A stretch of 64,000 bases of DNA from DATKUC01 sp964553615 (GTDB lineage: Bacteria > Spirochaetota > Spirochaetia > DSM-27196 > DATKUC01), in contig CAZKMA010000006.1 of assembly GCA_964553615.1 (NCBI GenBank), positions 41,210-105,209 on the forward strand, given 5' to 3'. The position numbers and the translations under genes are program-made. Positions 41,587 to 49,507 of the stretch are shown here, one piece after another. Numbering within the stretch: the stretch's first letter is position 1; each line of letters begins with the position of its first letter. A model generated the notes under the pieces. That model was not told the origin of the DNA. It made no database searches and was given only the letters and a program-made list of their open reading frames with translations.

Positions 41587-41722
41587 CGTGTTGATAGGAA
41601 CCGTGCAGGGTCCAGGGCCAAATATGGGAGAAAATGTCTCCCACCGCCTGACCCACGAGCGCTCTTCAGAGTCAGGAGGCCCCTCGGACGGAAAGGACAG
41701 TTTCATCAACACGGTTGTTGAT
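41587..41722 (+). ncRNA. Candidate structured RNA with two exclusive folds
   Basis: The intergenic region between rsmI and the zinc-ribbon gene is rich in paired segments. CGTGTTGAT (41587-41595) pairs with ATCAACACG (41705-41713), closing about 110 bases that contain GGGCC/GGCCC, the hairpin GGGAGA-aaatg-TCTCCC (41626-41642) and CCTGAC/GTCAGG (41647-41676). ATCAACA (41705-41711) can instead pair with TGTTGAT (41716-41722) around a CGGT loop. TATAAC at 41577-41582 would place a transcript start at the base of the long stem, but no good -35 is visible. It fits no riboswitch or housekeeping RNA class I can recognise. Confidence 0.35.
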
Positions 41723-41734
41723 ACTGCCTACGGG

Positions 41735-41763
41735 TTGCGGTGGAGGAGCTGAGCCGTTAGAAT
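41735..41763 (+). promoter_or_regulatory. Candidate promoter of the zinc-ribbon gene, near-leaderless
   Basis: TTGCGG (41735-41740), 17 bases, TAGAAT (41758-41763), then 9 bases to the ATG at 41773. No usable Shine-Dalgarno: GGAGGAG at 41742-41748 is too far upstream. Confidence 0.45.
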
Positions 41764-41772
41764 TCGACCCGG

Positions 41773-42240
41773 ATGAACGGTCAATTGCTCACACTCATTG
41801 TGCTGGCGTGTATCGTCGGTGGCCTCCTTGCAACACTTGTTCACATGCGCCGGGGCAACTACGGCCAGCTTGCCAACAGGATGGCACGAAAAACCAGGGA
41901 TTCATTTGAAGTATTGAAACCGTGTCCGATCTGTCACACCATGCTCAAACGCGGAGAAACCGTGCACTCCGTCGTCTTCGGAAAGAAAAACGAAGACACG
42001 ATTGCCCACATCTTCGGCTGTCCTTACTGCTACCCGGACACCGGCACAACTGCGCGCATCTGCCCGGTCTGCATGGAACGACTCCCCGCGGATGGGTATC
42101 TCATTGCGCGGATGTTCGAGCGTCCGACCAAGCGGAACGAGGGACCAAAGACCACGCGGCATGTGCACGTGCTCGGCTGCACCGAGTGCAGAAACAAACG
42201 GGGTCGCAGGGGTGGGTCAACGGCACTGCGGAAGGACTGA
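41773..42240 (+). CDS. Membrane-anchored zinc-ribbon protein
   Basis: A 155-residue protein with one N-terminal membrane helix (about 4-23, L-L-T-L-I-V-L-A-C-I-V-G-G-L-L-A) and a cytoplasmic tail carrying four C-x-x-C pairs: C51/C54 (C-P-I-C), C83/C86 (C-P-Y-C), C97/C100 (C-P-V-C) and C136/C139 (C-T-E-C). This suggests two rubredoxin- or ribbon-like zinc sites. The C-terminus is strongly basic (N-K-R-G-R-R-G-G). No enzyme domain is visible; an assembly or nucleic-acid-contact role is possible. The frame is closed by a stop at 41758, so ATG 41773 is the first possible ATG. Confidence 0.75.
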   Translation: MNGQLLTLIVLACIVGGLLATLVHMRRGNYGQLANRMARKTRDSFEVLKPCPICHTMLKRGETVHSVVFGKKNEDTIAHIFGCPYCYPDTGTTARICPVCMERLPADGYLIARMFERPTKRNEGPKTTRHVHVLGCTECRNKRGRRGGSTALRKD

Positions 42241-42292
42241 CCGGTCCTGTGACAGCACCGTCGGTCCGGTCTGTGGGCAGTTCTCGGCGCCG

Positions 42293-42321
42293 TTCTTGCG
42301 GCAGTATTCTTGTGTTATAAT
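42293..42321 (+). promoter_or_regulatory. Candidate promoter of the sugar symporter gene
   Basis: A perfect TATAAT (42316-42321) has a weak -35 (TTCTTG, 42293-42298) at 17 bases. The leader of about 40 bases includes GAAGGAG before the ATG at 42370. Confidence 0.4.
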
Positions 42322-42369
42322 TTGCTGCCTAATTCTCACCGTGACTGCGTAGGCAACGAAGGAGTTATC

Positions 42370-43800
42370 ATGACCAAGCACGCCAGCGCCGGCGCATCCG
42401 GCAGTGCCGCACCGGAGCGACTTTCCCGGCGAATCAAGCTCGGATTCGGAATCTGCGATCTGGGCGGAAACCTGTTTTTCACGTTTATCGGATTCTTTCT
42501 TCTGGTGTTCCTCACTGACGTGCTGAAACTCAACGCCGCGCTGGCTGGAACGGCGCTGATGATCGGAAAACTGTGGGACGCGGTAACCGATCCTGCTGTC
42601 GGATACCTGTCCGATCGTACCCGCAGTCGCTGGGGCCGTCGCAAACCATACATGTTCGTCGGCGCAATCGCCATGGCGGTGCTCATGTTCATAATGTTCA
42701 TGAACCCGCATATTACGCGGCAGGGTCTGCTTTTTGTCTGGGTCGTCGTCTTCTACTGTCTCGTAAACACCGCGTATACCCTGGTGAACATTCCGTATGG
42801 GTCTCTCACACCCGAGCTCACCAGCGATTTCAACGAGCGGACGGTCCTGAACGGGTACCGAATGACGTTTGCGGTCGTCGGCACGCTCGTGGGGGCAGCG
42901 TCTGTTCTTCCCCTTGTCGGGATGTTCGGCGGTGGCGCTACTGGTTGGAATCTGACGGGCGGCGTTATGGGCATCATCATCATGGTGACCGCGCTCATTA
43001 CGATTTCTGTCGTACCGGAAAAGAAGCTGCCACCGCGCGTGGCCACTCCCGGTGGGACGTCGGACGGGGGCGTGCGCGAAGTGTTCCAGTCCTACGGGCA
43101 GGTTCTCTCGCAGAAGCCGTTCCTGACTGCACTCTTTCCCTGGACCTTGCATGTTTCCGGCGTGAGCATTATCCAGGCTTCGCTTCTGTACTACTTCGAG
43201 CACATATACGGCAACAAGAACGCCTTCACGCTCGCCCTGCTCATTCTTCTCGTGTCTGCAATGGTATTCATTCCGTTCTGGGTGGCCATTTCGAAGCGCA
43301 TCGGGAAACGGGCAAGCTACAATATTGGCATGCTCACGGTCGCGGGTGCTATCCTGTTGTTCTTTCTCTTCGGTCCAACCCTTGGCGTTCCCTTTGCTTA
43401 TATCATCATGTTCGTCGCTGGATTCGGCCTGTCCACGCACTATGTAATGCCGTGGGCGATCCTTCCGGACGTGGTCGAATACGACTACGCTGAAAATGGA
43501 ACACGCCGTGAGGGCGTATACTACGGCATGTGGACCTTTGCAAGCAAGATCGGACAGGCGTTCTCGATAGCAATGAGCGGGTGGATTCTTGCGGCTTTCC
43601 ACTACCAGGCACCGGGAGAAAACGGGGTGGCCGTGGCGCAGTCGGCGTTGACCAAGCTCGGGATTCGGATCCTGACCGGCCCCCTTCCCATAATATTCTT
43701 CATAGCGGGAGTCGTTGTCCTGAGCTTCTACCCCATTACCGCGGCGGCGTACAAAGAGATTCTCAGGAAGGTAAGACTCCGGGAAGAGGGTACACGATAG
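42370..43800 (+). CDS. MFS sugar:cation symporter, GPH family
   Basis: A 476-residue inner-membrane transporter of the glycoside-pentoside-hexuronide:cation symporter family (MelB/XynP type). The start region has I-C-D-L-G-G-N-L-F-F-T, and the first cytoplasmic loop carries the family motif G-K-x-W-D-A-V-T-D-P-A-V-G-Y-L-S-D-R-T, followed by R-W-G-R-R-K-P. Twelve hydrophobic segments are visible. The start ATG 42370 has GAAGGAG; an upstream ATG (42310) overlaps the promoter. The sugar cannot be told. It is not next to any glycosidase, so its pathway lies elsewhere. Confidence 0.9.
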   Translation: MTKHASAGASGSAAPERLSRRIKLGFGICDLGGNLFFTFIGFFLLVFLTDVLKLNAALAGTALMIGKLWDAVTDPAVGYLSDRTRSRWGRRKPYMFVGAIAMAVLMFIMFMNPHITRQGLLFVWVVVFYCLVNTAYTLVNIPYGSLTPELTSDFNERTVLNGYRMTFAVVGTLVGAASVLPLVGMFGGGATGWNLTGGVMGIIIMVTALITISVVPEKKLPPRVATPGGTSDGGVREVFQSYGQVLSQKPFLTALFPWTLHVSGVSIIQASLLYYFEHIYGNKNAFTLALLILLVSAMVFIPFWVAISKRIGKRASYNIGMLTVAGAILLFFLFGPTLGVPFAYIIMFVAGFGLSTHYVMPWAILPDVVEYDYAENGTRREGVYYGMWTFASKIGQAFSIAMSGWILAAFHYQAPGENGVAVAQSALTKLGIRILTGPLPIIFFIAGVVVLSFYPITAAAYKEILRKVRLREEGTR

Positions 43801-43939
43801 CTCACGCTGAGCGAATATAGCAAAGATCTTCGGTCCGAACGGCATGTGCCACGGGTGTTGATCCATGGCTGGAGACTCAGCCGGTCGCATGGTCCTGGGC
43901 GGCCACGCGGAAGGAATCCGGAGCGGGACGACATCCTCC

Positions 43940-43969
43940 TTGCGGCATGCCGACCAAAGGTGGTAGATT
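43940..43969 (+). promoter_or_regulatory. Candidate aspS promoter with internal palindrome
   Basis: TTGCGG (43940-43945), 18 bases, TAGATT (43964-43969), then 6 bases to the ATG at 43976, predicting a leaderless message. The palindrome CGGCATGCCG (43943-43952) lies inside the spacer and could be an operator. AGGTGG 12 bases before the ATG is a possible but poorly spaced ribosome site. Confidence 0.4.
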
Positions 43970-43975
43970 CTCTCC

Positions 43976-45775
43976 ATGGAAAACATGAAGAGAACCGCCA
44001 CTTGCGGAGGACTTACGTCCACAGACGCGGGCTCCGAGGTCATACTCAACGGCTGGGTTCACCGCTTCCGCGACCACGGCGAGATAAAATTCATCAATCT
44101 TCGGGACCGTTACGGAATCACGCAGGTTGTGGTCGAACAGGACGCGCCGGCGGAGGTACGAGCTCGAGCGGCAGAGCTGAAGTACGAGTACTGCGTGGCC
44201 ATTCGAGGAATCGTGCGTGGCCGGCCGACCGGCATGATCAACAAGGAAATGGCGACCGGACAAATCGAAGTCGTAGCCACCGAGATTTCCATCCTGACGC
44301 GCTGCGAAACGCTTCCGTTCATGATTGACGAAAAGAGCGATGCACGGGAGGAACTTCGACTCCAGTACCGCTATCTGGACCTCCGATCATTTTCCATGCA
44401 GCAGAAGATCAAGCTGCGCCATGACGTGACATTTCGTGTACGGGAATTCCTGCACAGCCGCAGTTTCTACGAGATAGAGACCCCGACATTGATCCGATCC
44501 ACGCCGGAAGGTGCCCGGGACTTCCTGGTTCCCTCCCGCATACAACCGGGTAAGTTCTATGCGCTTCCGCAATCGCCGCAGCTGTATAAGCAGATACTCA
44601 TGGTCTCGGGTTTCGACAGGTATTTTCAGATTGCCCACTGCTTCAGAGACGAGGACGCACGAGGCGACCGACAGCTGGAACATACACAGATCGACATTGA
44701 AATGAGCTTTGTTTCCCGTGACGACGTGTTCGGGCTGATCGAAGGGATGATGAGCCACATTTTTCATCATACTCTGCAGATCGACCTTCCCGCCTCGTTT
44801 CCCCGCCTCTCCTACGAAGATGCGCTCAACCGGTACGGATCAGACAAACCGGATCTGCGGTTCGACCTGGAACTTGTGGACTTTGCTGCGATCGCGAAGA
44901 AGAGCGACTTTCAGGTGTTCAAGTCCGTACTCGCGGACGCTTCAGGCGCCGTGAAGGCTCTTCGGGTTCCGGACGCCGGAGGGTATTCGCGCAAGCAGAT
45001 CCAGGAACTCGAGGAGACGGCAAAGACTCTTGGCGCAAAGGGACTTGCATGGATGAAAGTGACCGGTACCGGCCTCGACGGTGGAGTTGCGAAGTTCTTC
45101 CCGGACCTCGCAGACGAGGTGTTGCGGGAAACCGGAGCAAAAGAGGGAGACCTCATTCTGATGGTGGGCGATACGTGGCAGAAGGCGTGCCTCTCCCTCG
45201 GAGCCGTGCGCTCGCGCCTCGGACGGGATCTGGACCTGATTGACCGGAAATCGTTTCGCTTTGCATGGATCGTGGATTTCCCCCTCTTTGAATGGAACGA
45301 GGATGAGAGCAAGTGGGACCCTGCTCACCACATGTTCACCATGCCACAGGAGCGGTACCTCGAAACGATGGAGCAGGATCCCGGTTCGGTGAAGGGCGAT
45401 TTGTATGACCTGGTATGCAACGGTTTCGAGCTTGCATCCGGATCAATTCGAATCCACGATCCGGAACTGCAGAAGCGGATATTCAATATTGTCGGCTTTT
45501 CCCCGGAAGAGGCCGAACGCCGGTTTGGATTCCTGCTCAACGCTTTCCGTTACGGCGCACCTCCGCACGGCGGCATTGCTCCCGGACTCGATCGGCTCGT
45601 CATGATAATGGCAGGCGAAAACAGCATCCGGGAAGTCATACCTTTCCCAAAAAATACCGCGGGAATATCGCCGATGGACGACAGTCCGAATTATGTTGAT
45701 GAGAAGCAGCTCGCGGAACTGAGTATTCGCGTGGTAGCGCCTGACCCCGGCACGACAGGAGGAGCCCATGTATAG
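43976..45775 (+). CDS. aspS: Aspartyl-tRNA synthetase
   Basis: A 599-residue class IIb synthetase of the bacterial type. It has the N-terminal OB anticodon-binding domain (L-N-G-W-V-H-R-F-R-D-H-G), class II motif 1 (F-Y-E-I-E-T-P-T-L), motif 2 (H-C-F-R-D-E-D-A-R-G-D-R-Q), the inserted GAD domain typical of bacterial AspRS, and motif 3 (G-G-I-A-P-G-L-D-R-L). Length matches E. coli AspRS (590). Whether it also charges tRNA-Asn cannot be decided here. Its last 8 bases overlap the serA-like gene, so they are coupled. Confidence 0.97.
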   Translation: MENMKRTATCGGLTSTDAGSEVILNGWVHRFRDHGEIKFINLRDRYGITQVVVEQDAPAEVRARAAELKYEYCVAIRGIVRGRPTGMINKEMATGQIEVVATEISILTRCETLPFMIDEKSDAREELRLQYRYLDLRSFSMQQKIKLRHDVTFRVREFLHSRSFYEIETPTLIRSTPEGARDFLVPSRIQPGKFYALPQSPQLYKQILMVSGFDRYFQIAHCFRDEDARGDRQLEHTQIDIEMSFVSRDDVFGLIEGMMSHIFHHTLQIDLPASFPRLSYEDALNRYGSDKPDLRFDLELVDFAAIAKKSDFQVFKSVLADASGAVKALRVPDAGGYSRKQIQELEETAKTLGAKGLAWMKVTGTGLDGGVAKFFPDLADEVLRETGAKEGDLILMVGDTWQKACLSLGAVRSRLGRDLDLIDRKSFRFAWIVDFPLFEWNEDESKWDPAHHMFTMPQERYLETMEQDPGSVKGDLYDLVCNGFELASGSIRIHDPELQKRIFNIVGFSPEEAERRFGFLLNAFRYGAPPHGGIAPGLDRLVMIMAGENSIREVIPFPKNTAGISPMDDSPNYVDEKQLAELSIRVVAPDPGTTGGAHV

Positions 45776-46946
45776 GGTACAGACTTTCAACAACATCTCC
45801 CACAAGGGACTCGAGTTATTCCCATCGGAATCATACGCTCTGGACAAGAGCGCAGATGAACCTCATGCAATGCTCCTGAGAAGCTTCAACCTGCATGATC
45901 ACGCAATTCCGGACTCGGTTCTGGCAATTGCCCGTGCCGGAGCAGGCGTAAACAATATCCCGGTTGCCGAGTGCACAAAACGCGGCATTGTCGTTTTCAA
46001 TACGCCGGGCGCGAACGCGAACAGTGTCAAAGAGCTCGTCATTGCGTCGCTTTTACTTTCCGCCCGGGGAATACACGAAGGGCTTTCCTGGATCTCGTCT
46101 CTTTCTGGAAAAGGCGAAGAGGTCGTCAAACTGGTAGAGAAGGAAAAGTCGCGTTTTGCGGGCACTGAGATTCTCGGAAAGAGGCTCGGCGTTATTGGTC
46201 TCGGTGCAATCGGTGCAATGGTAGCGAACGCGGCCGTTGGAATGGGAATGGAGGTAATCGGCTACGACCCGTTTATCACCGTCGACAACGCGTGGGGCTT
46301 GAGCAGGGCGGTTCGCCGTGCACGGTCAATGGAGACGTTGCTGTCGGAGGTCGATTATCTGACGATCCACGTTCCGTATAATGACGGCACCGCCAACATG
46401 ATCAACGGCGAAAAGTTCACCCTCATGAAGAAGGGTGTCCGGATCATGAACTTTGCCCGCGGCGGCCTGGTGAACACTCAGGATATTCTTCAGGCCATCG
46501 ATGCGGGACAGGTTGCAGGATACGTTACTGATTTTCCCGAAGACGGGTTGCTCGGACACCCGCATGTTCTCTGCGTTCCGCACCTCGGGGCTTCCACCGA
46601 AGAGGCCGAGGACAACTGTGCGGTCATGGCCGTCCAGCAGCTGAAGACGTTTCTCCAGACCGGCAATGTCCGCAACTCGGTGAACTTTCCCGAATGCCAG
46701 ATGGACGCAAACCATCGCGCGCGGATCCTCATAGCCAACGAAAACATCCCGAACATGGTAGGCCAGATTACGACGGTTCTCGCAAAGGCGCATATCAACA
46801 TTGCGGATCTTCTGAATCGACATCGTGATGATGTCGCATACAACATAATCGATATTGAAGGGTCCATCACCGACGCCGTCACGAACGAAATCCGAAAAAT
46901 TCAGGGAATCATTTCGATCCGGGTCATCGAACATCCGGCGGAGTAA
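45768..46946 (+). CDS. serA: D-3-phosphoglycerate dehydrogenase (short ACT type)
   Basis: A 392-residue D-2-hydroxyacid dehydrogenase with a C-terminal ACT domain (about 318-390, I-A-N-E-N-I-P-N-M-V-G-Q-I-T). The NAD motif is G-L-G-A-I-G; catalytic residues are R in N-F-A-R-G-G, E in D-F-P-E-D, and H in V-P-H-L-G-A-S-T. It catalyses the first step of serine synthesis; the ACT domain is the likely site of serine feedback. GGAGGAG precedes the ATG, inside the end of aspS. No serC or serB is adjacent. Confidence 0.9.
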   Translation: MYRVQTFNNISHKGLELFPSESYALDKSADEPHAMLLRSFNLHDHAIPDSVLAIARAGAGVNNIPVAECTKRGIVVFNTPGANANSVKELVIASLLLSARGIHEGLSWISSLSGKGEEVVKLVEKEKSRFAGTEILGKRLGVIGLGAIGAMVANAAVGMGMEVIGYDPFITVDNAWGLSRAVRRARSMETLLSEVDYLTIHVPYNDGTANMINGEKFTLMKKGVRIMNFARGGLVNTQDILQAIDAGQVAGYVTDFPEDGLLGHPHVLCVPHLGASTEEAEDNCAVMAVQQLKTFLQTGNVRNSVNFPECQMDANHRARILIANENIPNMVGQITTVLAKAHINIADLLNRHRDDVAYNIIDIEGSITDAVTNEIRKIQGIISIRVIEHPAE

Positions 46947-46951
46947 CCGCC

Positions 46952-49507
46952 GTGGAGGTGCTGGTCCCTCGGGTACGGCAGGTCCGCGGCGAACTCAGAC
47001 TCGCTGCTCTCAGGCTGGCAGCGGCAGGACTCGGTGTCCTGCTCTGCACCGGGGGACTGCTCGAAAGGACATCCGGAATCTCCGAGGCGTTTGCCGGTAG
47101 TGTATCCGTCGTAGCAGTAATTTTCGTTTACTCGCTTCTCGTGTTCGTATTGCTCAGGCGGGGCAGCTATTTTCGGATTCTGCCCTTCGTTGTCTCCGTT
47201 CTCGACACCCTTGCAATTGCTCTCCTGCTTGTCCTGAATGTCGCGGATCCGGGGGCAACAGGTTCCGGCCTCTTTCCCTATTTCGGTCTCTACTTCATCC
47301 TGATCTTCACGACGATCCTGCGGCACGACGAGACTAACACGATCGTGATCTCGCTTCTGGCCGTGACTGCATACGGTCTTTTCAACCTGCTGGTTCAGCG
47401 CGCCATGGCGGATGCTGAAATCATCGGGTTCTGTCTGCTCGCTCTGGCCGGAGCGAGCGCAACCTACGTCGCACGCAGTTACTCACGATTCCTCGCAGAA
47501 TCTATTGCGGCCGAACGAAAATTCCTGGAGAGCGACCTTCGTCTCAAAGGGATTGCGGCGAGCATCCCCGGGATCCTGTTCCAGATTCGAATCCAGATAA
47601 CCGGACACGTTCGTTTCACCTACGTGAGTGAGTCTGCCTCCACCCTGCTCGGTGTGGAGCCGGGAAAGATCATGGAGAATCCCGGAGCGATCCGCAGCGT
47701 CATGTCACAAACCACGTACCGCGACATGCTTGCGCGAATGCAGAATGCCGAAATCATGAGTCGGCCCTGGACCGTGGACGGGGAGTTGCTCACACCAACC
47801 TCGGTTAGCGGACCGCGAATCCCGCGTTGGTTTCGATTGCTCATGAAGCCATCGACACTGTCCACCGGTGAGCGGCTTCTTGACGGTATTGCGCTCGATA
47901 TTCACGAGGCGAAACAGGTGGAGCAGGCGCTCGTGCATGCGCGCAACGCCGCAGTCCGCGCCAGCGAAACAAAAAGTGAGTTCCTCGCCAACGTGAGCCA
48001 CGAGTTTCGCACTCCGCTAAACGGCATCATCGGCACCGCCGACCTTCTGGCTGAGTCCAGCCTCGATCCAGAACAGCGCGACGCACTCGATACCATCCGC
48101 CGATCTTCGGAAACGCTCCTGAACATCCTGAACGACATTCTGGATCTTGCCCGTGTGGAAACGGGAAACCTTGCAATCGAACATCGACCCTTCTCGATAT
48201 CCGGGGTCATCTACCAGACCACTCACCTCCTGGTGAGCGAATGCTCCGACCGCGGCATAGATCTCATTACCGAAGTTCCGGCAACGATCCAGGATACGGT
48301 GGACGGCGATCCAGGCCGGCTCGGGCAAGTACTGTTCAATCTGATCGGCAATGCAATCAAGTTCACGCATCACGGTCATGTGCGCGTCAGCGTCAGTCAG
48401 CGGAGAACCCAGATTGGACAGATAGAGACACGCATCCGCGTGGAAGACACGGGAATCGGCATTCAACCCGATGCCATGGATACGATTTTCGAGAAGTTTC
48501 AACAGGGTGATCGTACCGCTGCTCGAAGGTATGGCGGGACTGGACTCGGGCTTGCAATATCCCGCCAGATCGTTTCCCTCATGGGAGGCTCGATCACAGC
48601 ACGGAGCACGCCGGAGAAGGGGTCGGTATTCTCGGTGGAAGTCCCTTTCACCGTCAGCCCGGTGGAAGCACGCGGTCAATCGGCGACGTCCGTCCGCCTC
48701 GAGAACTCCGAGAATCGCCGGGCCGTGCTTCTCGACAACCACACCGCACGACGCATCTCCCTTGCGAGAGTCCTTCGCTCGGCAGGATACCACGTTAGAA
48801 TCTGCGCCGGCGTCTCTGCAGACGCCCAGGCGCTCGACCTGGCGGACACAATCATCGTCTCCTGCAGCTTTCTCTCTAAATGTAATGATGGCGATCTGGA
48901 GCTGCTGCGGGGCCGGGCAAGTCGTGTTCCCTGTTTTGTCGCCATTGACCCGGGAGAACAGAGCAGAACATCCACGCTCTACCCCTGGGCGCGTGGATTA
49001 GTCCGGTTTCCAATCCGGACAGCCGAAATGCTCCAGGTTCTCGAGTCCGGCATGGCAGAATCGTTCCAGCAATCGGGAACGGAAGTGGAACCCCGTGGTC
49101 TGAACGCCGAAGGAAGTCACGAAATCGGTAAACCGGATATGCTTGTTGCCGATGACAACGAGGTGAATCGGACAATCACCGTCCGGATGCTCGGGAGGCT
49201 CGGCTTCGACGGGCTCAGCGCGGTCGACGGAAAGGATGCCGTTGAAAAGGCGGAAGCAACACGTTTCCAGCTCATAATTCTCGATTTCCTCATGCCGCGG
49301 ATGAACGGAGTAGAGGCGGCTCGCGCAATTCGTTCGGGAAGCGCGAACCGGACAACACCGATCCTGCTCCTTACCGGGCAGGGAGTCACGGATACCGACG
49401 CGCAGGAGTACGAAAATGCGGGCATTACACGCTGGATGACAAAACCGGTCAGGCTCAACGAGCTTTCACAGGTTACTGCGGAGCTTCTGGGTCGACGCTC
49501 CCGGTAG
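46952..49507 (+). CDS. Hybrid sensor histidine kinase (TM-PAS-HisKA-HATPase-REC)
   Basis: An 851-residue membrane sensor. Residues about 18-175 hold five to six membrane helices without a recognisable sensor fold. A PAS-like domain follows (about 200-300). The dimerisation domain has S-H-E-F-R-T-P-L-N with the phospho-His at about 350. The ATPase has N-L-I-G-N-A-I-K-F-T and G-x-G-L-G boxes. A first receiver-like segment (about 578-690) lacks the acidic pocket and phospho-Asp. A normal receiver at the C-terminus has D-D-N at its start, phospho-Asp near 778 (L-D-F-L-M-P) and the late Lys (T-K-P). It starts with GTG 46952, 5 bases after the serA stop. No output protein is adjacent. The end overlaps the convergent exporter gene by 35 bases. 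Confidence 0.9.
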   Translation: MEVLVPRVRQVRGELRLAALRLAAAGLGVLLCTGGLLERTSGISEAFAGSVSVVAVIFVYSLLVFVLLRRGSYFRILPFVVSVLDTLAIALLLVLNVADPGATGSGLFPYFGLYFILIFTTILRHDETNTIVISLLAVTAYGLFNLLVQRAMADAEIIGFCLLALAGASATYVARSYSRFLAESIAAERKFLESDLRLKGIAASIPGILFQIRIQITGHVRFTYVSESASTLLGVEPGKIMENPGAIRSVMSQTTYRDMLARMQNAEIMSRPWTVDGELLTPTSVSGPRIPRWFRLLMKPSTLSTGERLLDGIALDIHEAKQVEQALVHARNAAVRASETKSEFLANVSHEFRTPLNGIIGTADLLAESSLDPEQRDALDTIRRSSETLLNILNDILDLARVETGNLAIEHRPFSISGVIYQTTHLLVSECSDRGIDLITEVPATIQDTVDGDPGRLGQVLFNLIGNAIKFTHHGHVRVSVSQRRTQIGQIETRIRVEDTGIGIQPDAMDTIFEKFQQGDRTAARRYGGTGLGLAISRQIVSLMGGSITARSTPEKGSVFSVEVPFTVSPVEARGQSATSVRLENSENRRAVLLDNHTARRISLARVLRSAGYHVRICAGVSADAQALDLADTIIVSCSFLSKCNDGDLELLRGRASRVPCFVAIDPGEQSRTSTLYPWARGLVRFPIRTAEMLQVLESGMAESFQQSGTEVEPRGLNAEGSHEIGKPDMLVADDNEVNRTITVRMLGRLGFDGLSAVDGKDAVEKAEATRFQLIILDFLMPRMNGVEAARAIRSGSANRTTPILLLTGQGVTDTDAQEYENAGITRWMTKPVRLNELSQVTAELLGRRSR

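Noticed and set aside
41687..41700. Resemblance of GGAAAGGACAG to the glycine riboswitch core
   Set aside because: The other conserved glycine-aptamer segments are absent and the downstream gene is not a glycine gene.
42217..44049. 610-codon frame antisense to the sugar symporter
   Set aside because: Its composition is typical of a reverse-strand shadow (His/Arg/Glu-rich, no motifs) and it spans the aspS promoter.
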